A stretch of 64,000 nt of DNA, from positions 1-64,000 of the forward strand of contig JAJFII010000032.1 of assembly GCA_021775095.1 (NCBI GenBank), in the 5' to 3' direction. Below are positions 54,622 through 63,539 of the stretch, piece by piece. The position numbers and the translations under genes were made by a program. The DNA comes from Rhodospirillales bacterium. Its GTDB lineage: Bacteria; Pseudomonadota; Alphaproteobacteria; Rhodospirillales; Casp-alpha2. The notes beneath the pieces are model-generated. The model ran no database searches. It was given only the letters and a program-made list of their open reading frames with translations, and had not been told where the DNA came from. Position 1 is the stretch's first letter. Each line of letters begins with the position of its first letter.

Positions 54622-55299
54622 ATGACAGACAAAAAACCCAAGGCCCTGAGTCGTGTTGATCATTTGTATCTGCTGATCAAAGAGATGGCGATCAGCTTCG
54701 AATTTAAACCCGGCGAACGGATAAATGAAGTTGAGCTGGCGGCCCGACTGGGGGCCAGCCGCACGCCTCTGCGCGAAGCCCTGAACCGGTTGGTGGCCGA
54801 AGAGTTTTTAACCTTCCAACAGGGTCGTGGGTTTTTCTGCCGGCAACTGAAACCGCGGGAAATGTTTGAACTGTATCAGTTTCGATCGGTCCTCGAAGTC
54901 GCCGCGGTTCGCTTGACCTGCGAAAATGCAACCGAAGACGACGTCCAGGAGTTGGCAGCCTTTCTCGACGAAACCGGCCCGGAAGATGGTGGGCGGTCGA
55001 GCGAGCAGCTGGTTTCCCTGGACGAGGTTTTCCATCAAAAACTGATGACGCTGAGCCGCAACAAAGAAATGTCGCGGGTTCTGGATAATGTGAACGCCCG
55101 GATTAAATATTTCCGTTGGGTCGATATGGACGCGCGGCGGACCAAAACCCAGGGCGAACATCGCCAAATTGTCGATGCCCTGCAGGCCCGCGACGCGGAT
55201 TTGGCGGCCCGCTTGATGGACGCCCACATATCGAAACGCCTTGACCAGATTACGGCGGCAATAAAAGAGAGTTATTCACGGATTTATATGGCGAGTTAG
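54622..55299 (+). CDS. GntR-family regulator, FCD subfamily
   Basis: 225 aa. N-terminal winged helix with F-K-P-G-E-R-I-N-E-V-E-L-A-A-R-L-G-A-S-R and T-P-L-R-E-A-L-N-R-L (about residues 30-60), then an all-helical FCD ligand domain. The latter has metal-binding-type residues in D-E-V-F-H-Q-K-L (near 134-141), G-E-H-R-Q-I-V-D-A-L and M-D-A-H-I-S-K-R-L. It is the likely regulator of the TPP enzyme and perhaps of the racemase-family gene that follows on the same strand. The gene ends in a GGGCCAGGACCC dyad (55299-55310). Confidence 0.9.
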   Translation: MTDKKPKALSRVDHLYLLIKEMAISFEFKPGERINEVELAARLGASRTPLREALNRLVAEEFLTFQQGRGFFCRQLKPREMFELYQFRSVLEVAAVRLTCENATEDDVQELAAFLDETGPEDGGRSSEQLVSLDEVFHQKLMTLSRNKEMSRVLDNVNARIKYFRWVDMDARRTKTQGEHRQIVDALQARDADLAARLMDAHISKRLDQITAAIKESYSRIYMAS

Positions 55300-55347
55300 G
55301 GCCAGGACCCGAGCTTTACAGGCCTGCTAAAAAAGAAAGAGATATCT

Positions 55348-56100
55348 ATGAAGCTAGATAATCCCGCCCTCGGCGGCAAAACCATCTACGGCGCGGCCGT
55401 TGGTATTTTGATGTTGGATACCCGGTTTCCGAGGATCCCCGGCGACATGGGAAATGCCCAGACCTGGCCGTTTCCCGTCCTCTATAAGGTGGTGCGCGGC
55501 GCCTCGCCCGACCAGGTGGTCCGCCATGGCGCCGAGGGGCTGGCACAGGTGTTCATGGATGCCGCCAGGGAACTGGTTGCCGACGGCGCCGATGGCATTA
55601 CCACAAATTGTGGGTTCCTGGCCCTGTTCCAGGACCAACTCGCTGCCTGCGTGGGGGTTCCGGTGGCCTCGTCCTCGTTAATGCAAATTCCCCTGGTTTA
55701 TCAAACCCTGACACCGGGCAAGCGGGTTTCCGTACTGACGATTTCGGCGGCGACCTTAACGCAAGCCCACCTCAAGGCCGCCGGTGCGCCCTTAGATACA
55801 CCGGTCGGCGGCACGGATTCCGGGCGCGAGTTCACCCGGGCGATCCTTGATAACGAACCGCAATTGGACGTCGCGCTGGCCCGTGCCGACATGCTGGACG
55901 CTGGCAGGGATCTGATGACGGCCCATCCCGAGACCGGAGCGGTTGTTCTGGAATGCACCAACATGGTGCCCTACGCAGCCGATCTGCGGCAGGTTTTGGG
56001 GGTGCCCGTTTACAGCATTTACAGTTTTGTGAACTGGTTTCAGGCCGGCCTCATGCCACGAATATTTGAGTCCCGGTTAACTGACCCGCGCTTTTTCTAA
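55348..56100 (+). CDS. Aspartate/glutamate racemase-superfamily protein
   Basis: 250 aa. Two catalytic-type cysteines are present: Cys88 in T-T-N-C-G-F and Cys203 in L-E-C-T-N-M. This is the two-Cys pattern of racemases (Asp, Glu, hydantoin); maleate isomerases share the scaffold, and arylmalonate decarboxylase keeps only one Cys. AAAGAG precedes the ATG and the gene begins 48 bp after gntR. The substrate is unknown, and nothing nearby is specific enough to name it. Confidence 0.8.
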   Translation: MKLDNPALGGKTIYGAAVGILMLDTRFPRIPGDMGNAQTWPFPVLYKVVRGASPDQVVRHGAEGLAQVFMDAARELVADGADGITTNCGFLALFQDQLAACVGVPVASSSLMQIPLVYQTLTPGKRVSVLTISAATLTQAHLKAAGAPLDTPVGGTDSGREFTRAILDNEPQLDVALARADMLDAGRDLMTAHPETGAVVLECTNMVPYAADLRQVLGVPVYSIYSFVNWFQAGLMPRIFESRLTDPRFF

Positions 56101-56195
56101 AAAATCTGTTTAACGGACGGGTGTCTGACAATCAGCCAGGCGGATTATAATAGGCTCCCCATCGGCGATGGGCCAGATGGGGCGGCGCTTTGCGG

Positions 56196-57098
56196 TCAAA
56201 CGGGTCGGTAATAGGACATGGCATTGTCGTGGAACAGTTTGCGCCGGTCGGGCCCGCTCAGGTCAGCCGTTATCGATTTGAAACCGGAGAAAATCTCATC
56301 GTAACTCGCGCAAACCCCATCCACCGGGAAATTGGACGCGAACATACAGCGATCCATACCAAAAATTCGCAGCGTTTCAAGGACGATGGGCCCGTTCAGT
56401 TCGGCCGTCCATTTCTGACCGGGAACACAAATGCCCGAAATCTTTACCGCCGTATTGGGTTGGGCGGCAAAGGTTTCCATGGCTTCCGACCAGGCCGATA
56501 GCCCGTCGGCACTGCGGTCCGACGGCAGGCCCGTATGGTTTAAAATTATCGTCGTATCGGGAAAATCGCCGGCCAGGTCGGCGGCTTCGCGCAGGTGCCA
56601 CCAGGGGGTTTGCAGATCAAAATGCAGTTTATATCTGGCAAGGTGTCGGTATCCCTCGCGAAATTTTGGGTCGGCCATGGAACCGGCCCGCCCCGGCTCG
56701 AAGGTGTCAGCGGTCGGGGTCGCGGCCGGTTTCTGGCGGACGCTGCGGACCAGCGGGTAGGCGGCGTGACCGGCCAACGTCGCTTGTAAGTCGTCGCGGC
56801 CAAACCAGGCTTGGCCGATGATCGCGTGCGGATAACCTGTTTTGTCGTGCAGGGCGTGTAACCAACGGCTTTCGCCGAGCGGATCTGAGGGCTGCCATTC
56901 GGCTTCCATATGCACGGTTTTGACAACATTGTGGTTTGCCGATACCGCCTTGAACTCTTCAACCCCAAAATTTTTGCAAATCGACGAATAGTCACCGTAA
57001 CGGAAAACAACCCGCTCCGGGCCACATAACCACGGGTGTTTGTTCAAAGACAGGTCCCAGAAATGATGGTGGGCGTCAATGATGGGCAGGTCATCCAT
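56196..57098 (-). CDS. COG3618-type amidohydrolase/lactonase
   Basis: A 300-aa metal-dependent TIM-barrel hydrolase. The N-terminal metal motif is I-I-D-A-H-H-H-F-W-D (about residues 6-15), with E-A-E-W near residue 64, I-I-L-N-H-T-G near residue 194 and the late F-A-S-N-F-P-V-D segment (about residue 254) giving the catalytic Asp. The family includes fuconolactonase and 2-pyrone-4,6-dicarboxylate lactonase. It has a strong AGGAAGAGG ribosome binding site and starts 9 bp after the dehydrogenase gene, so the two are co-transcribed. Confidence 0.82.
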   Translation of the reverse strand: MDDLPIIDAHHHFWDLSLNKHPWLCGPERVVFRYGDYSSICKNFGVEEFKAVSANHNVVKTVHMEAEWQPSDPLGESRWLHALHDKTGYPHAIIGQAWFGRDDLQATLAGHAAYPLVRSVRQKPAATPTADTFEPGRAGSMADPKFREGYRHLARYKLHFDLQTPWWHLREAADLAGDFPDTTIILNHTGLPSDRSADGLSAWSEAMETFAAQPNTAVKISGICVPGQKWTAELNGPIVLETLRIFGMDRCMFASNFPVDGVCASYDEIFSGFKSITADLSGPDRRKLFHDNAMSYYRPV

Positions 57099-57107
57099 GG
57101 CCTCTTC

Positions 57108-57998
57108 CTACAGGCTGTCGTTCGGGTCGTATAGTTTTAAGATCGCCATTCCATCGAGTTCTTCGTGGCCCTTGGAGTTGAGAATCCGAAATAATGATGC
57201 CGTCTGAGCCGACATCGGTGTCGGGGTCCCTAATCCCTTTGCCAAATCGTGCAGCATATCCAGATCCTTTAAAATCTGACGGGCATATCCCTTCGGGGCA
57301 AAATCTCTGGCGATCATCCGCGGGAAGGCGGCGTTGAGCAGGTTCGAGCCCGCATGGCCGGTTGCCAGGGCGGCCGGAATTTTTGATGCATCGATGCCAC
57401 CGGCTTCGGCCAGGGCGAGGGCTTCGGCGATAACCGCGTAATTATTAAGGACCAGGACCTGATTGACCATCTTGGCAACCTGTCCGGAACCGACCGGACC
57501 AAAGACCGTAAAGGCCGACGCCAGGGTATCCATCACCGGCTGGACGGTGGCAATGTCAGCCTCGTCACCGCCGGCCATGATCGCCAGGGAACCGGCTTGC
57601 GCCCCTTCCGGCCCACCGGACACGGGGGCGTCCACCCAGCCCATGCCGGTTGCGCTTTTTAACCGCGCCGCCATGGATTTGGTTTCTTCGACAATCGTCG
57701 TTGAATGGTCAACCAGGATCGCCCCTTGGGTTGCCGTCTCGGCGATACCGCCGGCCCCGAAAACAGCCGCCTCGACGCTGGCCGTCGAGGTCACACAAAG
57801 CAACACAATATCACTGTTGGCGGCAACTTCAGCCGGGTTGGATGCGGCGACAACACCGTGGTTTGACGCCCTGGATACCTTATCTTTATCGAGATCATAT
57901 CCTGTGACCTGATATCCGCTTTGGTTTAATCGTTTGGTAAACCCCTGGCCCATTAGGCCGAGACCAATAAAACCGAGTTTTGGTTTTGTGCTGTTCAT
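57108..57998 (-). CDS. 3-hydroxyisobutyrate-dehydrogenase-family oxidoreductase
   Basis: A 296-aa beta-hydroxyacid dehydrogenase: N-terminal G-F-I-G-L-G-L-M-G (residues 9-17), substrate-loop D-A-P-V-S-G-G-P-E-G-A (about 123-133) and catalytic Lys in G-Q-V-A-K-M-V-N-Q (about residue 178). Could reduce tartronate semialdehyde or a similar product; a nearby carboligase-like TPP enzyme makes a glyoxylate-carboligase/tartronate-semialdehyde-reductase pair conceivable. AGGGGAAA precedes the ATG. Confidence 0.87.
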   Translation of the reverse strand: MNSTKPKLGFIGLGLMGQGFTKRLNQSGYQVTGYDLDKDKVSRASNHGVVAASNPAEVAANSDIVLLCVTSTASVEAAVFGAGGIAETATQGAILVDHSTTIVEETKSMAARLKSATGMGWVDAPVSGGPEGAQAGSLAIMAGGDEADIATVQPVMDTLASAFTVFGPVGSGQVAKMVNQVLVLNNYAVIAEALALAEAGGIDASKIPAALATGHAGSNLLNAAFPRMIARDFAPKGYARQILKDLDMLHDLAKGLGTPTPMSAQTASLFRILNSKGHEELDGMAILKLYDPNDSL

Positions 57999-58092
57999 TG
58001 TTTGCGTTTCCCCTGGGTTTGATCACGTCGGCCCTGGCAGCAGACCCGTGTCAGATAAATTGTCGTCCGTTTGTTTTCCGATACCCTTATCA

Positions 58093-58959
58093 CTACTCGT
58101 CGGTATAACTCATATGAGTTTTAAAGAACACCACCAGGGGATTAAAAGCCTTTGGCTGCAACCGTGTCTCATAGGGAACCCGGTGGATGCCAAGGGCCCC
58201 TCCGGCTTTTTGGTATAATTTGGCAAACCGCTCCGGTTCATTAAGGTCCTGGTTCGAGGCGGGATCATGGTAATCGTGGACAATGTCCGGTTCGCCCTGC
58301 AACCACAGGGCAGGGGGTGTTTCGACGGGTTCTCCGCGCTCCAGTATCAGCATCGGATTTCCCTCGCTCATGGCCGCTTCGTCGACCCAGTAGGTGTCAT
58401 GAAACTCGGGAATGCGTTTGACCCAGTCAGCCGTGCGCTTGGATTTGCGAGATCGGAGCGCATGGTGATACCTGGACAGGGGATTGATCACCGGCCACTG
58501 CATGGCAACACAGCGCACCCGGGCATCGACCGGCGGCTCCGCGTCATAGGCAATTGCTGCGTAACGCGGATCATCGGGAAGCAGGGCAATAAGCGCCGCC
58601 AAATGGCCGCCGCTGGACTGACCGGACAGGCCGACGCGCTGGGGATCGAGATTTAAGGAACTGGAATGGCCCTTTAACCAGCGAATGGCATAATGAATGT
58701 CTTGCAGGGAGGACGGGTATCGGTCGGCCCCCTGGCGAAAATCCAGGGCGGCTACGGCAAACCCGGCATCGACCAGAACTTCATCCCGAATTTGGCATTC
58801 CGTGCGGTCGCCCGTATTCCAGGCACCACCATGGAGATCAACGATCACCGGAAAAGGGCCAGTGCCCCGGGGTTTAAACAACCGCAACAGCAAGGGCCCA
58901 GATCCATGACGAAGATATTCCAGGTCCTCGGTGGTAAATTCCTGATCGGTATTCGGCAT
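58093..58959 (-). CDS. Alpha/beta hydrolase, HSL-type esterase
   Basis: 288 aa with oxyanion-hole motif D-L-H-G-G-A-W (about residues 41-47) and nucleophile elbow G-Q-S-S-G-G (about 113-118). No signal peptide. A GGAG ribosome binding site is present. It heads the minus-strand run of esterase, dehydrogenase and amidohydrolase, so ester hydrolysis may be the first step of that unknown pathway. Confidence 0.85.
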   Translation of the reverse strand: MPNTDQEFTTEDLEYLRHGSGPLLLRLFKPRGTGPFPVIVDLHGGAWNTGDRTECQIRDEVLVDAGFAVAALDFRQGADRYPSSLQDIHYAIRWLKGHSSSLNLDPQRVGLSGQSSGGHLAALIALLPDDPRYAAIAYDAEPPVDARVRCVAMQWPVINPLSRYHHALRSRKSKRTADWVKRIPEFHDTYWVDEAAMSEGNPMLILERGEPVETPPALWLQGEPDIVHDYHDPASNQDLNEPERFAKLYQKAGGALGIHRVPYETRLQPKAFNPLVVFFKTHMSYTDE

Positions 58960-59241
58960 AGGAGGTCTCCGTAAATAGCCGTTGGCAAACGGGTTTCATC
59001 GAACCCACCCCACCATATCGTCGAACGCGATTGATCGCACCCATGATTTTGTCAAAGATGGAATTACGAATTCGAATTTCCTGTGCCGCCGCACGGCGCA
59101 TCTCATGAGACGGTTAGCAATGTTGATTAAACTTAACTATTGGGTTGACTGTATGGGAAAATTTTAATACTAAACCATATTGTTGAGTGTTAAGCTATGC
59201 TCGAAGTTATGACTTTAAATGGAAATTGAAAAGGACACAAA
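58960..59241. promoter_or_regulatory. Divergent promoter region before the YCII gene
   Basis: About 280 bp between divergent genes, AT-rich after 59120. TTGACT (59142-59147) followed 17 bp later by TACTAA is a weak promoter candidate for the plus-strand gene. No other feature is recognised. Confidence 0.3.
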
Positions 59242-59556
59242 ATGGCTAATTTTATTTTTGCCTTTCACGGGGGACATCGTCCCATGAGCCCGGAAGAGAC
59301 AACCGCTATTATGGCAAAATGGGGGTCCTGGATGGAGGGGCTGGGCGCAGCAATCGTCAACCCGGGTGCACCGGTCGGCATGTCCAGTACGGTCAGCGGG
59401 CCGGGGGTTGTCGCCAATGACGGTGGGGCAAATCCGCTGTCTGGCTTCACAATTGTCCAGGCAGAAACCCTGGAGGGGGCTATCGAGTTGACCAACAACT
59501 GCCCGATTTTTGAAACGGGCGGGACCATTGAGGTTGCCGAAATGTTGGCCATGTAA
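59242..59556 (+). CDS. YCII/DGPF-family small protein
   Basis: 104 aa with the compact ferredoxin-like pattern of YCII-related proteins: an N-terminal strand (F-I-F-A-F-H-G-G), a helix with M-A-K-W-G-S-W-M-E-G-L-G-A, S-G-F-T-I-V-Q-A-E-T-L-E-G-A and a final C-P-I-F-E-T-G-G-T-I-E-V. An AAAAGGA ribosome binding site gives a sure start. Biochemical role unknown. The frame is a single gene between convergent and divergent neighbours. Confidence 0.75.
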   Translation: MANFIFAFHGGHRPMSPEETTAIMAKWGSWMEGLGAAIVNPGAPVGMSSTVSGPGVVANDGGANPLSGFTIVQAETLEGAIELTNNCPIFETGGTIEVAEMLAM

Positions 59557-59624
59557 CCGTCATCTGGATCACGAATGGCCTGCCGTTCCCGCAAAAGGCC
59601 TGGCCCGGCTTGCCGTGCTTTTGA

Positions 59625-60650
59625 TCAGTGCCAATGGCGTTTGAGCTGCTCCAGTGCGCCATCGATGGACCGGCCATCGACGTCCATATGCGTGACCCAG
59701 CGCTGGCTGGCGTAGCTGGTGTTAACACCGATCCCGCTGCTTTCCATATGTTGGGCAAGACCATCGGCGACCGAGGCATCGGTTGAAACAAACACAATAT
59801 TGGTGTCCGGTTCGACGACGCTCAGGCCCGGTAACTGGGCCAGTTTGTCGGCCAGTTTCCTGGCATGGGCATGGTCGTCGGCCAGGCGGTCGACGTTATG
59901 TTCGAGCGCATAAATGCCGGCGGCGGCCAGCAGCCCGACCTGCCGCATGCCGCCGCCCAGCATTTTCCGGATCCTGCGTGCCCGATCGATCAACGCCGCG
60001 TCCCCCACCAGCACCGAACCGACCGGTGCGCCGAGGCCCTTGGACAGACATATGGAGACCGTATCAAAAGGCGCCGCCAGTTCGGCGATGGGGATGCCCA
60101 TGGCGACCGCCGCGTTAAAGGCTCTTGCCCCGTCCAAATGGCAGCCCAAACCCCGTTTGCGGGCAAGCGCCGTAGCATCGTTGATGTAACTCATGGGGAT
60201 CACCCGACCGCCAATGGTATTTTCAAGCGCCAGAAGCCGGGTCATGGCGTAGTGGGAATCGTCAGGTTTTATGGCCGCTTCAATATCTTCGAGGGCCAGA
60301 GTGCCATCGGTTTGATTGGTGATCGGTTGCGGTTGAATGCTGCCCAGAACCGCAGCACCACCGGCTTCCCACTTATAACAATGTTGGCCCTGGCCAACGA
60401 TATATTCATCACCGCGCCCGCAATGGGCCATCAGGGCGGCCAGGTTGGATTGCGTGCCGGACGGCAGATACAGGGCTTTTGCTTTGCCCAGGCGTTCCGC
60501 CATCATCGCTTCCAGCCGATTGGTCGTCGGGTCATCGCCATAGACGTCATCGCCGACTTCCGCATCGGCCATGGCTTTTCGCATGCCGGCACTGGGGCGG
60601 GTAACGGTGTCACTGCGAAAATCGAAGGTGTAGGTGGGGTCATTGCGCAT
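59625..60650 (-). CDS. ltaE: Low-specificity L-threonine aldolase
   Basis: A PLP enzyme (341 aa) cleaving L-threonine or allo-threonine to glycine and acetaldehyde. The N-terminal F-R-S-D-T-V-T-R-P (about residues 10-18), G-D-D-V-Y-G-D-D-P segment, H-L-D-G-A-R (PLP Asp) and PLP-binding L-S-K-G-L-G-A-P-V-G-S are diagnostic. GAGGACGG lies before the ATG. Single gene, without operon partners. Confidence 0.92.
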   Translation of the reverse strand: MRNDPTYTFDFRSDTVTRPSAGMRKAMADAEVGDDVYGDDPTTNRLEAMMAERLGKAKALYLPSGTQSNLAALMAHCGRGDEYIVGQGQHCYKWEAGGAAVLGSIQPQPITNQTDGTLALEDIEAAIKPDDSHYAMTRLLALENTIGGRVIPMSYINDATALARKRGLGCHLDGARAFNAAVAMGIPIAELAAPFDTVSICLSKGLGAPVGSVLVGDAALIDRARRIRKMLGGGMRQVGLLAAAGIYALEHNVDRLADDHAHARKLADKLAQLPGLSVVEPDTNIVFVSTDASVADGLAQHMESSGIGVNTSYASQRWVTHMDVDGRSIDGALEQLKRHWH

Positions 60651-60783
60651 GGCGTGCCGTCCTCGATGTGTTGGCGGAAACTGAGAGTTTCGTCAGCCGG
60701 GCCTTTACAGTCAACACTGATTCCAGAATAGGTCCCGGGAACCTTGGCTTGCGCTTTTGATGCAAATCCGATACCTGCAGGGC

Positions 60784-61749
60784 ATGCTGAAAAAGATAAT
60801 CTCATTCCTTGTTGAAGGCGTCACCGCGTCACTCGCTATCTACGCGACGTTGCTTAAGATCGTCGTGCCGGTGATGATTGTTGTGCGTATCGGCATCGGA
60901 TACGACCTGCATGTGAAACTGGCAAACGTTATGGAGCCGGTCATGTCGGTGTTTGGCCTGCCAGCGGAAACGGCGCTGATCCTGGTAACGACCCTGTTTG
61001 CAGGAATGTACGGGGGCGCAACGGTTTTTGTCGCCATGGTCGGTGATTTGCAGATGACCGTAGCGCAAGCGACGGTTCTGACGTCGATGATGATTGCGGC
61101 GCACGCCATCCCCATGGAACAACAGATTGTACACCGCGCCGGTGTACGGATTGTCATCGCAACAGGGATTCGATTGGCGGCAGCCTTTGCCTTGGGCTGG
61201 ATTCTGAAAGTGATCTACGGCGTCCTCGATGTGTTAAACCAACCGCTGGTCGTCGTTTGGGCGCCAGAGACAAAGATTGACGCCCCCTGGCTGCAATGGG
61301 CCGTGGACACAGCGACGTCGCTGTTTTTTATTTTCTGGATCATTCTGTTCCTGATTTATGTTCTGCGCCTGTGTGATGTGACCGGAGCGACCCGTTTCAT
61401 TACCAAGTCCCTGTCGCCGTTGCTCGCGGTCATGGGGATTTCCCGGGAGGCAACAACTTTGACCATGACCGGCGTGCTGTTGGGCATGATGTTTGGCGGG
61501 GTGTTAATCATACGCGAAGCCAAAGCCGGCCTGTTAGGTCCGCGCACGATCTTTTTATCTTTGGTTTTTATGTCGCTCTGTCATGGTTTGATTGAAGATA
61601 CTTTGTTTGCCCTGATCCTGGGCGGCCATATCAGCGGCGTGTTATTTGCCCGCGTTGCTGTCGATATATTTGTCATGATTTTGCTAAACAAAGGTATCCG
61701 GGCTTTGCCGGACAGGTTGTTTTATCGATACCTGTTTGCAGGGAAATAA
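60784..61749 (+). CDS. Nucleoside-recognition (Gate) domain membrane protein
   Basis: About 321 aa with eight or more membrane segments in two similar halves, each containing a Gate-type stretch (A-G-M-Y-G-G-A-T-V-F-V-A near residue 72; M-T-G-V-L-L-G-M-M-F-G-G-V near residue 230), as in SpmA/SpmB and YjiH-type proteins. The start is uncertain: ATG 60784 was preferred over TTG 60757 and ATG 60760, which would add 8-9 residues. Transport function is inferred, substrate unknown. Confidence 0.75.
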   Translation: MLKKIISFLVEGVTASLAIYATLLKIVVPVMIVVRIGIGYDLHVKLANVMEPVMSVFGLPAETALILVTTLFAGMYGGATVFVAMVGDLQMTVAQATVLTSMMIAAHAIPMEQQIVHRAGVRIVIATGIRLAAAFALGWILKVIYGVLDVLNQPLVVVWAPETKIDAPWLQWAVDTATSLFFIFWIILFLIYVLRLCDVTGATRFITKSLSPLLAVMGISREATTLTMTGVLLGMMFGGVLIIREAKAGLLGPRTIFLSLVFMSLCHGLIEDTLFALILGGHISGVLFARVAVDIFVMILLNKGIRALPDRLFYRYLFAGK

Positions 61750-61858
61750 CCGCCGAAAGAATTTTCATGCCGTCCGTTGGTTCGGGTGGGAGAGGGCTTG
61801 TATTGTCCGTGGCTTTTTGTAATACCGCAGTGACCCGAACCCGAAAAGAGACCAAACC

Positions 61859-62341
61859 ATGAGCGACTGCCCCTGTGGATCCAAACAACCCCTCGAAAAA
61901 TGCTGCGGACGGTACCACGATGGAGCGCCGGCACCGACGGCGTTAAGTTTGATGAAGTCCCGGTACTCGGCTTTTGTCTTGGGCAATGGTGCTTATTTGT
62001 CACAAACCCTGTCGGCCCGCCAGCGCGAAGATTTTGACGTTGAGGCCTTTAATGAAAATGCCGGCGATACCAAATGGCTTGGCCTGGAAATTCGCAAAAC
62101 ATCGGCTGGCGGTGAAAAGGACAAAAAGGGTACGGTCGAATTTGTCGCCAAATATCGCGAACAAAAACAGTCCGTGGTTCACCATGAATTGGCAACCTTT
62201 ATCCGCGAAGACGACAAATGGGTCTTTGACGATTGTGTTATGAACCCAAAGGAACCACAGCGGTTCGTCGAAAAAGTTGGCCGCAACGACCCGTGCCCCT
62301 GCGGGTCCGGTAAAAAATTCAAAAAGTGCTGCGGCGCCTGA
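61859..62341 (+). CDS. YchJ-family protein with two SEC-C motifs
   Basis: 160 aa. SEC-C zinc motifs open and close the protein (C-P-C-G-S-x(6)-K-C-C-G at about residues 4-16 and [14 protein letters not shown] at 146-159), around the YchJ core with [10 protein letters not shown] near residue 30. This is the full YchJ layout. Function in the cell unknown. Confidence 0.92.
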   Translation: MSDCPCGSKQPLEKCCGRYHDGAPAPTALSLMKSRYSAFVLGNGAYLSQTLSARQREDFDVEAFNENAGDTKWLGLEIRKTSAGGEKDKKGTVEFVAKYREQKQSVVHHELATFIREDDKWVFDDCVMNPKEPQRFVEKVGRNDPCPCGSGKKFKKCCGA

Positions 62342-62421
62342 ACCGATTCCAGACACCGATCGGGTGACGGGCCGACATCAATAAAATGCGGCACCGCCAG
62401 TCCCGACCGGAGCGCCTGTGT

Positions 62422-63342
62422 TTATTTACCCCAGCTAAGAACCAGCGGATTAAGGGTTTTGGCGATGCGGATCAGCTCATCGGCTGTTGATTGGGGCAGG
62501 GCCGCCGTCGGGTGACGGACGAAATCAGACTTGATTATGCCGCCGTATTTCATGGCGGTTTTGCACGCCCGGAACCCGCACTGACGATTTTCGAAGTTAA
62601 TCAATGGCAAAATCCGGTTGTATTGGGCCTCCGCAGCGGCTTCGTCGCCGGCGGCAAAATGGTCGAGCACCGGTTTGATCAAATCCGTCAACAGGGCCGA
62701 ACTCATACTGCCGGTGGCACCGGCCTGCAGGTCGGCCATCAGGGTAATCGCCTCTTCGCCATCAAACGGGCCGATAATGTCATCCCCACCGGCAGCAATC
62801 AGGGCTTTTAATTTGGCGGCCGTTTGCGGCATTTCAATTTTAAAATACTGCAGCAGGGCAATTTCTTTTGCCATGCGGGCCAACAGGGCAACAGAAAGCG
62901 CGACGCCGGCGAGCGGCGCGTCCTGGACCATGATCGGAATTCCCGCCGCTTCGGCGGCCCGCTGATAATGTTCGATGACACCTTGTTCGTTGGCGTGCAG
63001 ACTGGCCCCGTGATAGGGCGGCATCAACATGATGATCGCCGCACCGAGCGCCGCCGCATGACGACAGCGATCCTCAACAATCTGGGTCGAAAAATGCGAG
63101 CAGGTAACCATCACCGGCACCCGGTCGGCCACATGGGCGAAACTGAGTTCAGTGAGTTTTTTTCGCTCCGCGTCGGACAGGACAAATTGTTCGGAATAAT
63201 TGGCCAGAATACACAGGCCGTCCGAGCCCTGATCGATCATAAAATCGAGTACACGGTTTTGACCCTCATAGTCGACGGAGCCGTCTGCGTTGAAGGGGGT
63301 CGGCACAACGGGCCAGATGCCACGGTAAATTTTATCTGTCAT
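62422..63342 (-). CDS. Divergent DHDPS-family aldolase/lyase
   Basis: A 306-aa class I aldolase-fold protein of the dihydrodipicolinate synthase family. Schiff-base Lys168 is kept (Y-F-K-I-E). The usual catalytic Tyr motif Y-N-x-P is replaced by Q140-D141-A-P, and the G-T-T-G-E loop is N-Y-S-E-Q. It is therefore not a lysine-biosynthesis enzyme; catabolic members acting on keto-sugar acids or hydroxyproline intermediates are closer. AGAAGAG precedes the ATG. Stands alone, divergent from the SNase-like gene. Confidence 0.82.
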   Translation of the reverse strand: MTDKIYRGIWPVVPTPFNADGSVDYEGQNRVLDFMIDQGSDGLCILANYSEQFVLSDAERKKLTELSFAHVADRVPVMVTCSHFSTQIVEDRCRHAAALGAAIIMLMPPYHGASLHANEQGVIEHYQRAAEAAGIPIMVQDAPLAGVALSVALLARMAKEIALLQYFKIEMPQTAAKLKALIAAGGDDIIGPFDGEEAITLMADLQAGATGSMSSALLTDLIKPVLDHFAAGDEAAAEAQYNRILPLINFENRQCGFRACKTAMKYGGIIKSDFVRHPTAALPQSTADELIRIAKTLNPLVLSWGK

Positions 63343-63539
63343 AGGGGGGATCTCTTCTGATTACGGGTTTCCAAAGGGATGACTTAACGGCTCTTCTTTG
63401 ACCAGAATTCCAGACAAAAGGCAAATTTCAAAGGCCCGCAACCGGTGCAGCCGGTTGCCCGGTCGAAGCGCTTGATTGGCAATTGCCGGAAACCATTTGT
63501 AAATTGACAAACCAGGTTTTTGAATTGGGACGGATTTTT

